DNA of 64,000 nucleotides from Nocardia vinacea (GTDB lineage Bacteria > Actinomycetota > Actinomycetes > Mycobacteriales > Mycobacteriaceae). The DNA is taken from NCBI RefSeq assembly GCF_035920345.1, contig NZ_CP109149.1, positions 9,982,001 through 10,046,000 on the forward strand, written 5' to 3'. A program made the position numbers and the translations under genes. The stretch's first letter is position 1, and each line of letters opens with the position of its first letter. Positions 43,186 to 51,126 of the stretch are shown here, in pieces. Under the pieces are notes generated by a model. That model did not search any database, had not been told where the DNA came from, and saw nothing but the letters and a program-made list of their open reading frames with translations.

Positions 43186-44643
43186 TTAGGGGATGACCGC
43201 CTCGATCGGCAGATTCCATCGGGTCTCGGTCCGGCCGTTAGCGACGCCGTGCGACGGCACGGGAATCGGGTAGTCGCCGGTCAAGCACGCTGTGCACAGG
43301 CCGGTTGTGTCTTCGGGGCTGATGGCGGTGAGCATCGCGTCGATGTCCAAGTACGCCAAGGAGTCCGCCCCGAGGAAGGTTCTGATCTCCTCGACACTCA
43401 TTTGCGCTGCAACCAGTTTCGACTGGTCGGTGGTGTCCATGCCATACCAGCACGGCCATTTGTACGGCGGTGAGAGCACCCGCAGGTGGATCTCGGCCAC
43501 ACCGGAATTGCGCAGCATGCGCATCGTTTCCAGCAGTGTGGTAGCTCGGATGATCGAGTCCTCGACCACGACGAGGCGCTTGCCTTCGATGTTCTCTCGA
43601 ATCGGGTTCAGCTTGATCTTGACCGCGTTGCGGCGAAGCTGCTGAGTGGGGGCGATGAATGTTCGGCCGATGTATCTGTTCTTGACGAAACCGTCGACGT
43701 ACGGGATGCCGGACTCGTGCGCGTATCCCTGGGCGCCGGGAACGCTGGATTCCGGGATCGGGACCACGGCGTCGGCGTCGACGGGAGCCTGACGTGCCAG
43801 GGCTTCGCCCATGCGCTGCCGGACTCGATGAACATTCTGGCCCCGCAGATTTCCATCCGGCCGAGCGAAATACACATACTCGAATGAACAGAATTTCGGC
43901 ACGATCTCTTCGGCGGGGAAGGGCCACAACGACTTCACACCGGCGCCGTCGATGACAACCATCTCGCCAGGTTGAATCTCACGAACGACAGCGGCGTCGA
44001 TAACATCGAGCGCCGGTGTCTCCGACGCCAGGGCCCAGCCCCCATCATTGAGGCGGCCGAGGAACAGCGGGCGAAAGCCATGCGGGTCACGCACACCGAT
44101 GATCGCGTCCTGGCTCAGGAGCACGAAGGAATAGGCTCCGCTGAGCCGGGGGAGCGTGCGGACGAATGCCTCGACGAGTTCGTCCTGATCACCGCTGCCG
44201 CCATGCAATTCGCGTGCCAGCAGCTCGGCCGCGAGATCGCTGTCGCTGCCGATTCCATCGGCGGGGACACCGAGTTCCGTAGCGAGTGGCTCGGTATTGA
44301 CGAGGTTGCCGTTATGGGCCAGCGCGAATTGGTGTTTGCCGACTTGCCGGTACACCGGCTGGGAGTTTTGCCAGTCGCCGGAACCTGTTGTGCTGTAACG
44401 GGTGTGGCCGATCGCCAAGTCCCCACGCAGGGTCTGCAAACGATAGTCGTTGAAAATGGTTGAGACCAGGCCGGTGTCCTTGTCGACCCAAATCTTGTCG
44501 CCCTCGCTGACCGCTATGCCTGCGGCTTCCTGTCCCCGATGCTGCAGGGCGAACAGGCCGAGATAGACCATGTGAGAGACGGGGCTGCCGGGGGCATAGA
44601 GTCCGAAAACGCCGCAAGATTCCTTGGGTGCACTGTCGTCCAC
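43186..44643 (-). CDS. purF: amidophosphoribosyltransferase
   Basis: This 485-residue class-II glutamine amidotransferase fused to a PRTase makes phosphoribosylamine from PRPP and glutamine. The propeptide VDDSAPKES precedes the catalytic Cys of CGVFGLY. HRGQEAAGIAV, TRYSTTGS and HNGNLVN are the glutaminase motifs. VVEDSIIRATTLLETMRML is the PRPP loop, where Ala replaces the usual Gly. Cys residues at CSFEYVYFA, PCWYGMD and LCTACLTGDYPI could hold an Fe-S cluster, as in Bacillus-type PurF. The start is GTG 44643. No other purine gene is adjacent, so it may be a second copy. It converges on the biosynthetic operon with only 29 bp between stops. Confidence 0.9.
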   Translation of the reverse strand: MDDSAPKESCGVFGLYAPGSPVSHMVYLGLFALQHRGQEAAGIAVSEGDKIWVDKDTGLVSTIFNDYRLQTLRGDLAIGHTRYSTTGSGDWQNSQPVYRQVGKHQFALAHNGNLVNTEPLATELGVPADGIGSDSDLAAELLARELHGGSGDQDELVEAFVRTLPRLSGAYSFVLLSQDAIIGVRDPHGFRPLFLGRLNDGGWALASETPALDVIDAAVVREIQPGEMVVIDGAGVKSLWPFPAEEIVPKFCSFEYVYFARPDGNLRGQNVHRVRQRMGEALARQAPVDADAVVPIPESSVPGAQGYAHESGIPYVDGFVKNRYIGRTFIAPTQQLRRNAVKIKLNPIRENIEGKRLVVVEDSIIRATTLLETMRMLRNSGVAEIHLRVLSPPYKWPCWYGMDTTDQSKLVAAQMSVEEIRTFLGADSLAYLDIDAMLTAISPEDTTGLCTACLTGDYPIPVPSHGVANGRTETRWNLPIEAVIP

Positions 44644-44713
44644 CGCCAAAGCGTACCCGACCGGCGGCCATCCTTCGTCGGCCGCAGTGCGTAGGTTTGC
44701 GCCGCAAGCAGTG

Positions 44714-45286
44714 TCATTTCGTGCGGGCATGCAAGTGCATGTCGTGCCATCCATCCAGGTGCAGCCCGGCGCTTGCTTTCGTGCCCTCCAGCCCAAAACC
44801 CGTCTTGTCGGCGACACGGCAGGAGGCGTGATTGTGTACCGAGTGAGTCAGCTCGAGCCGGTGAAATCCGACTCCGTCGAAGGCCCAGGCGGTCAGCGCC
44901 TCAACGGCGCGAGGGGCAACGGCCAAGCCGCGGGCCGCGGGCATGGTCCAGTACGCCATCTCCGCCTGGCCGGCGGGCAAGTCCATGTGCTTGAGCGAAG
45001 TCCGCCCGACAACGCGACCGTCGCTGTCTGCGACTGCCCAGTGAGCCCGGATAGCGTTGCGCCATGCACGATTCCACGCCTGGATCCAGCTGCTCGCCTC
45101 ATCTGTCGATGCCGCGGCGCGAACATGCCATCGCTGGATCATCGGGTCCTGGAATGCCTCGAACACCGCTGGTGCGTCATCATGCGACCACGGCCGCAGA
45201 ACCAAGCCGCCGGGAGCCGGAATCATAGGTTGAGCGGTCTGCGTGAAACGCTCGGCGCTGACGACATCGGGTGTCAGTTCAGGCAT
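44714..45286 (-). CDS. GNAT-family acetyltransferase (RimJ/RimL-like)
   Basis: This 190-residue protein has LVLRPWSHDDAPAVFEAFQD at the start, then VVGRTSLKHMDLPAGQAEMA and AYWTMPAARGLAVAPRAVEA. GFHRLELTHSVHNHASCRVA, followed by DKTGFGLEGT, resembles the RimJ-like group. The usual RxxGxG loop is degenerate (AARGLA). The start is ATG 45286, divergent from the operator at 45368. It sits upstream of purF on the same strand. Confidence 0.82.
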   Translation of the reverse strand: MPELTPDVVSAERFTQTAQPMIPAPGGLVLRPWSHDDAPAVFEAFQDPMIQRWHVRAAASTDEASSWIQAWNRAWRNAIRAHWAVADSDGRVVGRTSLKHMDLPAGQAEMAYWTMPAARGLAVAPRAVEALTAWAFDGVGFHRLELTHSVHNHASCRVADKTGFGLEGTKASAGLHLDGWHDMHLHARTK

Positions 45287-45367
45287 ACAGGGATTCTGTG
45301 GTGCCGACGCGATTTACCGTGGTAAGCCCCGGTCGACACGGAGAGTCGAAACTGCGGTGAAAATGGA

Positions 45368-45392
45368 TCCTGTAGGTCGTAGGCCTACAGGA
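45368..45392. promoter_or_regulatory. 9-bp inverted repeat operator candidate
   Basis: TCCTGTAGG and CCTACAGGA are separated by 7 bases; the centre GTAGGCCTAC is itself palindromic. It lies between the minus-strand GNAT (start 45286) and the plus-strand pair at 45581-47018. That fits a repressor site for one or both directions. The cognate regulator is unknown. Confidence 0.45.
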
Positions 45393-45580
45393 CGAGATTA
45401 CAACGCGGCATCCGAAGTCATCATCGCGTTACGCCGCGCCGATCGTCACCGATCACGGACACAACTACATCCGTTCGTGAAAACTATTCCGGCTGATGAT
45501 GTTCTGGCGCCGACCTCGCCACCGACCACAGCATCACCCCCAGCCAACTCGCGGCGGCCCGCATCGATACCACCACGACC

Positions 45581-45868
45581 TTGCCCGGCGCGCGCGATGA
45601 GCGGGCAGGACAGAACCCAGGGATCTGGCAGCAAACGATCTACAACTACACCCGCGATTTCACCATCAACCTGCGCCACGCCGAAGCCGGGGATTTGATT
45701 AGCTGTTCCGCGACCGAGGAGCATCAAAATGGCGCCGAGCATTCAACAGCTGATGGTCTTATTTGGGACTGCGAGGATAACGGTGTCATCGCTACGCTGA
45801 CTCGGCAGTATCTACGTCCGAGCCAAACAGTCACACTCCGCTGGAAGGTTACCCGTGAGCACTCGTGA
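45581..45868 (+). CDS. hypothetical protein, probably 5'-truncated
   Basis: The frame is open from about 45500, after two TGA codons. It reads SITPSQLAAARIDTTTTLPG, then GIWQQTIYNYTRDFTINLRH and LRPSQTVTLRWKV. Codon use is host-like, but only a TTG (45581) is available as a start, with no ribosome-binding site. The end overlaps the next gene by 14 bp, which argues that it is a genuine partner of that gene. No family is recognised. Confidence 0.45.
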   Translation: MPGARDERAGQNPGIWQQTIYNYTRDFTINLRHAEAGDLISCSATEEHQNGAEHSTADGLIWDCEDNGVIATLTRQYLRPSQTVTLRWKVTREHS

Positions 45869-47018
45869 CGCGGTCGAGCACACCATCCGGGCATGGAATC
45901 AGCACGAGATCGGTCGAGGTGCCCCAGCCGTCATCGACTTCGACTTCTTCCCATCCGCTGGTTCGCAGCCAAGCCCAGTCGACCGGCTCGCAACGTTTCG
46001 GCGGTTGAGCGAGCTGCTGCGCGAAACCGAGGAACCCTCGGTTGTGAAGCGAGTCAACGCTGATCTCGCGTATCTCCGAGCACTCATGGGCGAACGCGCG
46101 ACCCTCGATGACTATGTCCGCGCAACGCAAGGATGTCCGGCCGCTGGGTGGCCCACCGACTATGTCACCGCCAAGGGGGAGATCGCCCGCCAATGCCTGG
46201 ACAGCCGCGGTATCCGATGGGGCGAGAACACCGCCATTGATCTCGCTGAGGCTGAAGGCCCGATCGATGCGTCTGCGGCACCGGACGCGATCCGCCAAGC
46301 CGCAACCGAATACGAGCCGGTCGTGCGGATCGCGACCAATACGCAGGCCGCCTACGAGCTGACGATCGAGGAAGCCGACGTCGACGCCTACTGGGGGTAC
46401 TGGCTCGACGGCGCTGGTCAACGAGTTCGTCTGCGGCTCAATATGCGCAATGCGAGCTATACGAAAGTCCAAGCCCGCCAGTTCGCGCTGCATGAGGTCT
46501 TAGGTCACGGATTGCAAAGCGCCAGCATCGCCGCCCGCTGCGCGACAGAAGATGTCCCGTGGGTGCGCCTATTGTCTGTTCACGGCCCACAACAGGTCCT
46601 GCTGGAAGGCTTGGCACAGGCGATGCCGTTATTCATCGCCCCCGACGATGAAGCGTTGGTTGCGCGGGTACGGATCGACCACTACACCCACCTCGTGCGC
46701 TCCGAACTGCACATCGCGTTGAACGCCGGAACACCCATCGAAGAATGCGCGCGACACGCCCAATCGCGCGTGCCATGGTGGAAAGACAGCCAAATCGCCG
46801 GTCTGCTGGCAGACCGCAGTACCGACCCGCAGCTCAGAACCTACATGTGGGCATACGCCGCTGGCATCGACTGGTTCGCCAACCTCGCCGACGCGAACGA
46901 GACAACGATTCAACAGGTACTCCACGCCGCATACCGTGCCCCACTGACCCCGACCGACCTCGAAGAACTCTGGCGCGAAGGACCAGCTGTCGGTGGTCCC
47001 GGAGGTTGTGGCCTGTAG
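45855..47018 (+). CDS. HExxxH metallopeptidase-like protein
   Basis: This 387-residue protein starts at GTG 45855 with GGAAGG 6 bases upstream. FALHEVLGHGLQSA gives an HExxxH zinc site, and LLEGLAQAMPLF, 40 residues on, supplies a third ligand Glu. This geometry is like the DUF885/DUF1704 group of gluzincins, whose members cut peptides or esters. No signal peptide or membrane span was found. The N-terminal half is unrecognised. It is coupled to the short frame upstream. The true substrate is unknown. Confidence 0.7.
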   Translation: MSTRDAVEHTIRAWNQHEIGRGAPAVIDFDFFPSAGSQPSPVDRLATFRRLSELLRETEEPSVVKRVNADLAYLRALMGERATLDDYVRATQGCPAAGWPTDYVTAKGEIARQCLDSRGIRWGENTAIDLAEAEGPIDASAAPDAIRQAATEYEPVVRIATNTQAAYELTIEEADVDAYWGYWLDGAGQRVRLRLNMRNASYTKVQARQFALHEVLGHGLQSASIAARCATEDVPWVRLLSVHGPQQVLLEGLAQAMPLFIAPDDEALVARVRIDHYTHLVRSELHIALNAGTPIEECARHAQSRVPWWKDSQIAGLLADRSTDPQLRTYMWAYAAGIDWFANLADANETTIQQVLHAAYRAPLTPTDLEELWREGPAVGGPGGCGL

Positions 47019-47032
47019 GAGCACAAGATTCG

Positions 47033-47057
47033 CGCGGTCACCGGCAGCCGGGCCGCG
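47033..47057 (+). terminator. hairpin after the metallopeptidase-like gene
   Basis: Stem CGCGG/CCGCG with an inner CCGGC-A-GCCGG stem lies 15 bp after the stop at 47018. There is no T-run. Confidence 0.45.
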
Positions 47058-47215
47058 TTAGACAGCTCGCAGCTGATTGGGAACGTTTCGACGTGTGGGG
47101 CAGCTTTGCTGCGCGAGCGTGGTGCGGATGGGAGCGTTTATCCTGTTGCGGCAGAATGTGTTTCGGCGCCGTGAAGGGGGCGGGTTCACGTGGTCAGTCC
47201 GGGCGGGGCCACCCG

Positions 47216-47764
47216 ATGTGGACGCTGAGGCGGGCGCGTGCGGGTGATGGGCCGCGGTTGCGTGCCCTGCGGATACAGGCGCTGCGCACTGACGGAGCGG
47301 CGTTCCTCGAAACTCTACGGGAAGCTGCAGCATTGGATGCAGCCGCCTGGGAAGCCCGCATAGCCCGCTACAGCCGTCGCGGGCATCAGGTCCTGGTCGT
47401 CGCCGAGGATCTGGGCAACTCTTCGTGGGTGGGCATGGCGGGCGCTTTCCTGGATTCCGAGCGTGACAGCGATGAGTTCGATCTCCCGGATCCGCCTGTT
47501 GCTGCTGGTGATCGGTGGGCAATGGTGTGGGGCACCTATGTTGATCCGTCGCACCGGGGCCAAGGTGTCGCCGATGGCTTGTGTGCAGGGCTCTACAAGT
47601 GGGCCGCTGAGGAAGCCTGCGTCGACTGGCTGGGCCTGCATGTACGCGATTCCAACACCCAAGCGATCCAGCTGTATGACCGCCAGGGGTTTCGCGTTGT
47701 TTCGCTCAGCCACCATCCAGAGCTGGGCGTGACCTCCTTGGTCATGGTCCAACCGATTACCTAG
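47216..47764 (+). CDS. GNAT-family N-acetyltransferase
   Basis: This 182-residue GNAT has WAMVWGTYVDPSHRGQGVAD (beta4 and acetyl-CoA loop HRGQGV), then YKWAAEEACVDWLGLHVRDS and LYDRQGFRVV. The start is ATG 47216 (MWTLRRARAGD), the usual N-terminus. A longer frame upstream is not supported. The substrate is unknown; it is a single-gene unit on the plus strand. Confidence 0.82.
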   Translation: MWTLRRARAGDGPRLRALRIQALRTDGAAFLETLREAAALDAAAWEARIARYSRRGHQVLVVAEDLGNSSWVGMAGAFLDSERDSDEFDLPDPPVAAGDRWAMVWGTYVDPSHRGQGVADGLCAGLYKWAAEEACVDWLGLHVRDSNTQAIQLYDRQGFRVVSLSHHPELGVTSLVMVQPIT

Positions 47765-48235
47765 ACCAACCGCAGGCAACCTGGATCGGATGTGTCCACT
47801 ACTGCTGGCTGAACCACCTCGCTGGAGGTCGACCGGCCCGCCACCGGCTCAATCCTGGCTCTCAACGGTAGCCCGGATGAAGCATCGTTACCACCGTGAA
47901 TCCACCGACACGATGACCACTGGTGACCGTCTGCACACCACCTTCGGTGGGGCGGCGCGGATCGATTCCAACTAGGATCTGCGGATCCGGATGTGATCAT
48001 CGGTGACAGGGGTTGAAAGTAGTCATCGGTGACCGAGTGACGATCCGTCACGGAGCCACCCTGCTGGCATCGAAATCGGCGGCGACGCAGCGATCGGGAA
48101 GAACATTGTGAGCTCGCCGATGGCATCCATCCGGATCAGCCACACAGGGATGGCATCTGACATCGAGCTGATTTGCCTGCCATGCGCCTATTCTCACCGG
48201 CACAATTGATGTCCGTCGTACTAGGGGAGGAGCGT
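47765..48235. other. non-coding stretch with short repeats
   Basis: No gene was found. TCATCGGTGAC occurs twice (47997-48007, 48023-48033), followed by GTGACG-ATC-CGTCAC (48037-48051). This cluster of GGTGAC-type elements could be an operator for the isochorismatase-like gene downstream. Confidence 0.45.
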
Positions 48236-48964
48236 GTGTCGATGCCGACGACTGCGCTGTTGATGATCGATCTGCAGAATGGCTACCTGGTTCAGGATGT
48301 GCGGGACGCCCTCGGGTGGCCGCCGATCTGGCGCCTCGATGAGGTGGTCACTGAATGCCGATTGCTTTTGACCGCGGCCAGAGCGGCATCGGTGCCGGTG
48401 ATCTACTCGCGTCAAATACCCAGCCCGGCAGGGCAGTTGGCCTTCAATCCCCGAGCCGCACGGCATCGCCGATACCGGGCAGCGCGAGTGCCGAAGCTGA
48501 CGCCGCAGGACAAGGCGTGGCGATCTGAGTTGATGGATGCGATCGCTCCCGAACCCGGCGATTTGGTATTGGAGAAGACCAGGCACAGCTTCTTCGCCTA
48601 TACCGAGCTGGCCCCGATCTTGCGTAGCCTCGGCGCCCAACGGCTCATCGTCGCCGGGCTGCAGACCAATGTGTGCGTCGAGGCCACCGTACGGGCGGGG
48701 CTGGAACACAACTTCGAGGTCGCCGTCCCCGAGGATGCTGTCAGCACCGACGGGCCCGCATTGCATTACGCCGCTCTGAATTCGATGCGCGTCCTCTACG
48801 TTGAAGTCGCGCCGTGGCGAGACCTGATCGATCCCGACGCAGAATGGGAGACCGCGTTCACAACCCCGAACTACGGCCGCGATACCGCCTATTGGATCGA
48901 CCCTGCGACCACCTCGCACGACGACGATTCCAGCGCCGATCTACCCGCGGGCGCGCGTCCATAG
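48236..48964 (+). CDS. isochorismatase-like cysteine hydrolase
   Basis: This 242-residue protein of the isochorismatase/nicotinamidase superfamily has all triad residues visible: Asp in LLMIDLQNGY, Lys in VLEKTRHSFF, and Cys in VAGLQTNVCVEAT. The start is GTG 48236, chosen because GGGGAGGAG lies just upstream; an ATG lies two codons later. The substrate is uncertain: amides such as nicotinamide or ureido compounds, or isochorismate. No partner gene suggests a pathway. Confidence 0.85.
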   Translation: MSMPTTALLMIDLQNGYLVQDVRDALGWPPIWRLDEVVTECRLLLTAARAASVPVIYSRQIPSPAGQLAFNPRAARHRRYRAARVPKLTPQDKAWRSELMDAIAPEPGDLVLEKTRHSFFAYTELAPILRSLGAQRLIVAGLQTNVCVEATVRAGLEHNFEVAVPEDAVSTDGPALHYAALNSMRVLYVEVAPWRDLIDPDAEWETAFTTPNYGRDTAYWIDPATTSHDDDSSADLPAGARP

Positions 48965-49117
48965 ACGACGCCGTGGGTGAACGCACCACCCTGTTGCCGC
49001 TTGTGTGTGAGACCGCTAAACCCGCGACATCGATACGGGAACTCTCATCCCGCCGTGGGGACCATCGAGCGCCTGGGTTGCGCTTGAGCAGTCGAACTCA
49101 GGTGGCGTAGTGCCGAA

Positions 49118-49123
49118 TATAGT
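49118..49123 (+). promoter_or_regulatory. -10 element of a leaderless promoter
   Basis: TATAGT ends 6 bases before the GTG at 49130, placing the transcript start at the codon. There is no Shine-Dalgarno sequence and no convincing -35. Confidence 0.4.
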
Positions 49124-49129
49124 GGGGCT

Positions 49130-49915
49130 GTGCGGGTTTCACTGGCTGCGAAGGTGGCCGACGGCGTAGAGCCGCGTGGAACGAAGATCGAGGCGTGCAT
49201 ACCCGTAATCGGAACCCGATCGGCGCGCACGATGTCGGTGGGCTGTGATGAACTGGTGTCTGTGCCAGCCGAATCCGAGTCTCGCCCGAGCACATCACTC
49301 CTGACAACCACGCCACCGCCATTGGTCCTGCCGCAAGATATCCGGACCGCCATGGAGCAGTGCGCCGCCCGGCTGGACGGTCGCGGAGCTGTGGCTGTGT
49401 GCGGCTTTCCTGCTTCTGGAAAGTCCACGGCCGCTGCCTATTTGGCCTCGCTCGTGGGTGCGACCGTCTTGGACAAGGACACCCTGGCGCCGGGACTCGA
49501 GCAAGCCGTAATGGGGGAACTGACAGGGGATCCGCACGATCGTGACAGCGAGACCTACCGACGATTGATCGCCCCGCACATCTACGACGCGCTGCTTCGC
49601 ATTGCCTTGACCGTCGCAGTTAAACACCCCGTCGTGCTCGACGCACCGTTCCTCGAAGTCATCCGCCAGGCAGCCCGCGCCGGTGTGCCGCTCTCGGTGC
49701 AGATGCTGGCCCGCTCCGGTATTAACTCCGCGCCACCGCTTTCCACGGTGTGGCTCGACAGCTCGGCAGAACAGATCCGATCCCGGATGATCGCCCGCGG
49801 CGCTGAACGCGACAACCCGAAACTTGCCGACTGGCCTGCCTACCAGGCCGACGTACTCAACAGTGGAGTGCGCGAACTGGCGCATTCCGTTGTCGACGTA
49901 GTTATCGGCAACTGA
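49130..49915 (+). CDS. AAA/zeta-toxin-like P-loop kinase
   Basis: This 261-residue protein has a Walker A GFPASGKST near residue 91 and LDKDTLAPG after it, the pattern of small-molecule or zeta-like P-loop kinases. VVLDAPFLEVIRQAARAG, STVWLDSSAEQIRSRMIARG and DNPKLADWPAYQ form the rest of the kinase core. GTG 49130 is supported by leaderless geometry; ATG 49232 is an alternative. The N-terminal 70 residues are poorly conserved. A phosphate-acceptor small molecule is likely. A toxin role is possible, but no antitoxin is adjacent. Confidence 0.72.
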   Translation: MRVSLAAKVADGVEPRGTKIEACIPVIGTRSARTMSVGCDELVSVPAESESRPSTSLLTTTPPPLVLPQDIRTAMEQCAARLDGRGAVAVCGFPASGKSTAAAYLASLVGATVLDKDTLAPGLEQAVMGELTGDPHDRDSETYRRLIAPHIYDALLRIALTVAVKHPVVLDAPFLEVIRQAARAGVPLSVQMLARSGINSAPPLSTVWLDSSAEQIRSRMIARGAERDNPKLADWPAYQADVLNSGVRELAHSVVDVVIGN

Positions 49916-50138
49916 TCCCTGTCCTGCTCCTGCGCGCCCGACGACCACCGAGGGACAGTGATGTTTCTTGAAAAGTTCACTGATGATTCGAACCTCGGCG
50001 GCGCGGCGGCCTGGGAGGGGAGTTGTGCTCCTCGCTGCGCGGGAAGAGGCCGACCCTTGGAAGCGTTTCGGTCGGTGATCGTCGGTATGCTGCGATCACT
50101 GAACTGGTGGGTGGCGCAGCAATCGCGGAGGGCACACA

Positions 50139-50528
50139 ATGTCTGACGCCGACAGGTCTGATGCCCTGCGGTCGGAAATCGCTGCCTTCTATGCGGGTTT
50201 CGGGCAGCCGGAGGTGTTGCGAGAGGCGTTCCTGCAGGCGTCGCTGCTGGTGCCGCTGATCGACGAGGATCGCGTGTATACCTCTCGGCTCGGGGGTGTC
50301 GATTGGGTTTGCGCGTTCACCAGCGTGGAGGAGTACGCCCGCTATATGGCTGCTCGTGGTGTTGATCCTGATCAGGAGTACCGGTATCAGACGCTGTTCG
50401 GTTGGCGGTTGGTCGAGTACGCCGCGACACGTTCGGAGCCGACGGGTGTGGCCGTCGATATCACTGGTTCGGCGCCGATGGCATTTCCACCAGAGGTGAC
50501 CGGGGAGCCTGTTGGGGAGCGGGTGTAG
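50139..50528 (+). CDS. SseB-like small protein
   Basis: This 129-residue protein starts at ATG 50139 with GGAGGG 6 bases upstream. LREAFLQASLLVPLIDED, VCAFTSVEEYARYMAARG and VDITGSAPMAFPPEV resemble SseB-type domains that accompany secreted actinobacterial effectors. It is the first gene of a four-gene operon with the Rhs toxin (2-bp gap to the next gene). It may act as a chaperone or adaptor; that role is inferred. Confidence 0.75.
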   Translation: MSDADRSDALRSEIAAFYAGFGQPEVLREAFLQASLLVPLIDEDRVYTSRLGGVDWVCAFTSVEEYARYMAARGVDPDQEYRYQTLFGWRLVEYAATRSEPTGVAVDITGSAPMAFPPEVTGEPVGERV

Positions 50529-50530
50529 CG

Positions 50531-51124
50531 GTGGGTGAGCAATTGAACGTTGATCCGGCGGTGTTGCAGCAGGCCGCGGATGGGATCACCGGTGTCATCG
50601 GTGAGTTGTCGGACCTGGGTGTGGGTGAGACGGGGGCGATGGGTCGAGGGTTTTCGCTGCTTACGTTGTCGCCGATCCAGGCGGGAAAGCAGTCGGTGCA
50701 GAACGCGTTCGAGACTTTCACCGAGCGGTGGTCGTGGGGTGTGCGGGCGTTGGTGCAGGCAGGCAATGCGATCGCGCAAACGTTGGGGTTGGCGGCGGGC
50801 CGCTATCACATCATGGATGAGAAGCTCTCGAACACGTTCAAGGAGATCACCAGCCATCTGATCGGGAACCCGCATCTGTCGAACGAGGAGATCGACAAAA
50901 GGTCGTGGGGAGAGACCCTGGCCGATAACCAGTACAACCAGATCCGCAACCGCGACTACAGCGCCGAGTCGTTCCAGAACGCGTTCAACCAGATCGGCAC
51001 CAACATCGAAGTCATCCAGGCGGTGGGCCCGGACGCGCTCGCTGGCGCAGTGCCCGGGGTTCACTGGAATACCGGGGCGGCGCAGCGGGCCGCTGAGATC
51101 CGTAACGAGCAAGGGGGGCAATAG
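50531..51124 (+). CDS. WXG100-like helical partner of the Rhs toxin
   Basis: This 197-residue protein starts at GTG 50531, 2 bases after the previous stop. It is helical throughout, with LNVDPAVLQQAADGITGVIG and a W-containing turn FTERWSWGVRALVQAG, as in type VII secretion helper proteins (EspC/WXG100-like). There is no signal peptide. It probably pairs with the N-terminal helical domain of the toxin for export by an ESX system elsewhere in the genome. Confidence 0.7.
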   Translation: MGEQLNVDPAVLQQAADGITGVIGELSDLGVGETGAMGRGFSLLTLSPIQAGKQSVQNAFETFTERWSWGVRALVQAGNAIAQTLGLAAGRYHIMDEKLSNTFKEITSHLIGNPHLSNEEIDKRSWGETLADNQYNQIRNRDYSAESFQNAFNQIGTNIEVIQAVGPDALAGAVPGVHWNTGAAQRAAEIRNEQGGQ

Positions 51125-51126
51125 CT

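Noticed and set aside
47909-47974. 20-codon peptide before the isochorismatase-like gene, considered as a RiPP precursor
   Set aside because: No ribosome-binding site, no maturase gene nearby, no leader/core pattern.
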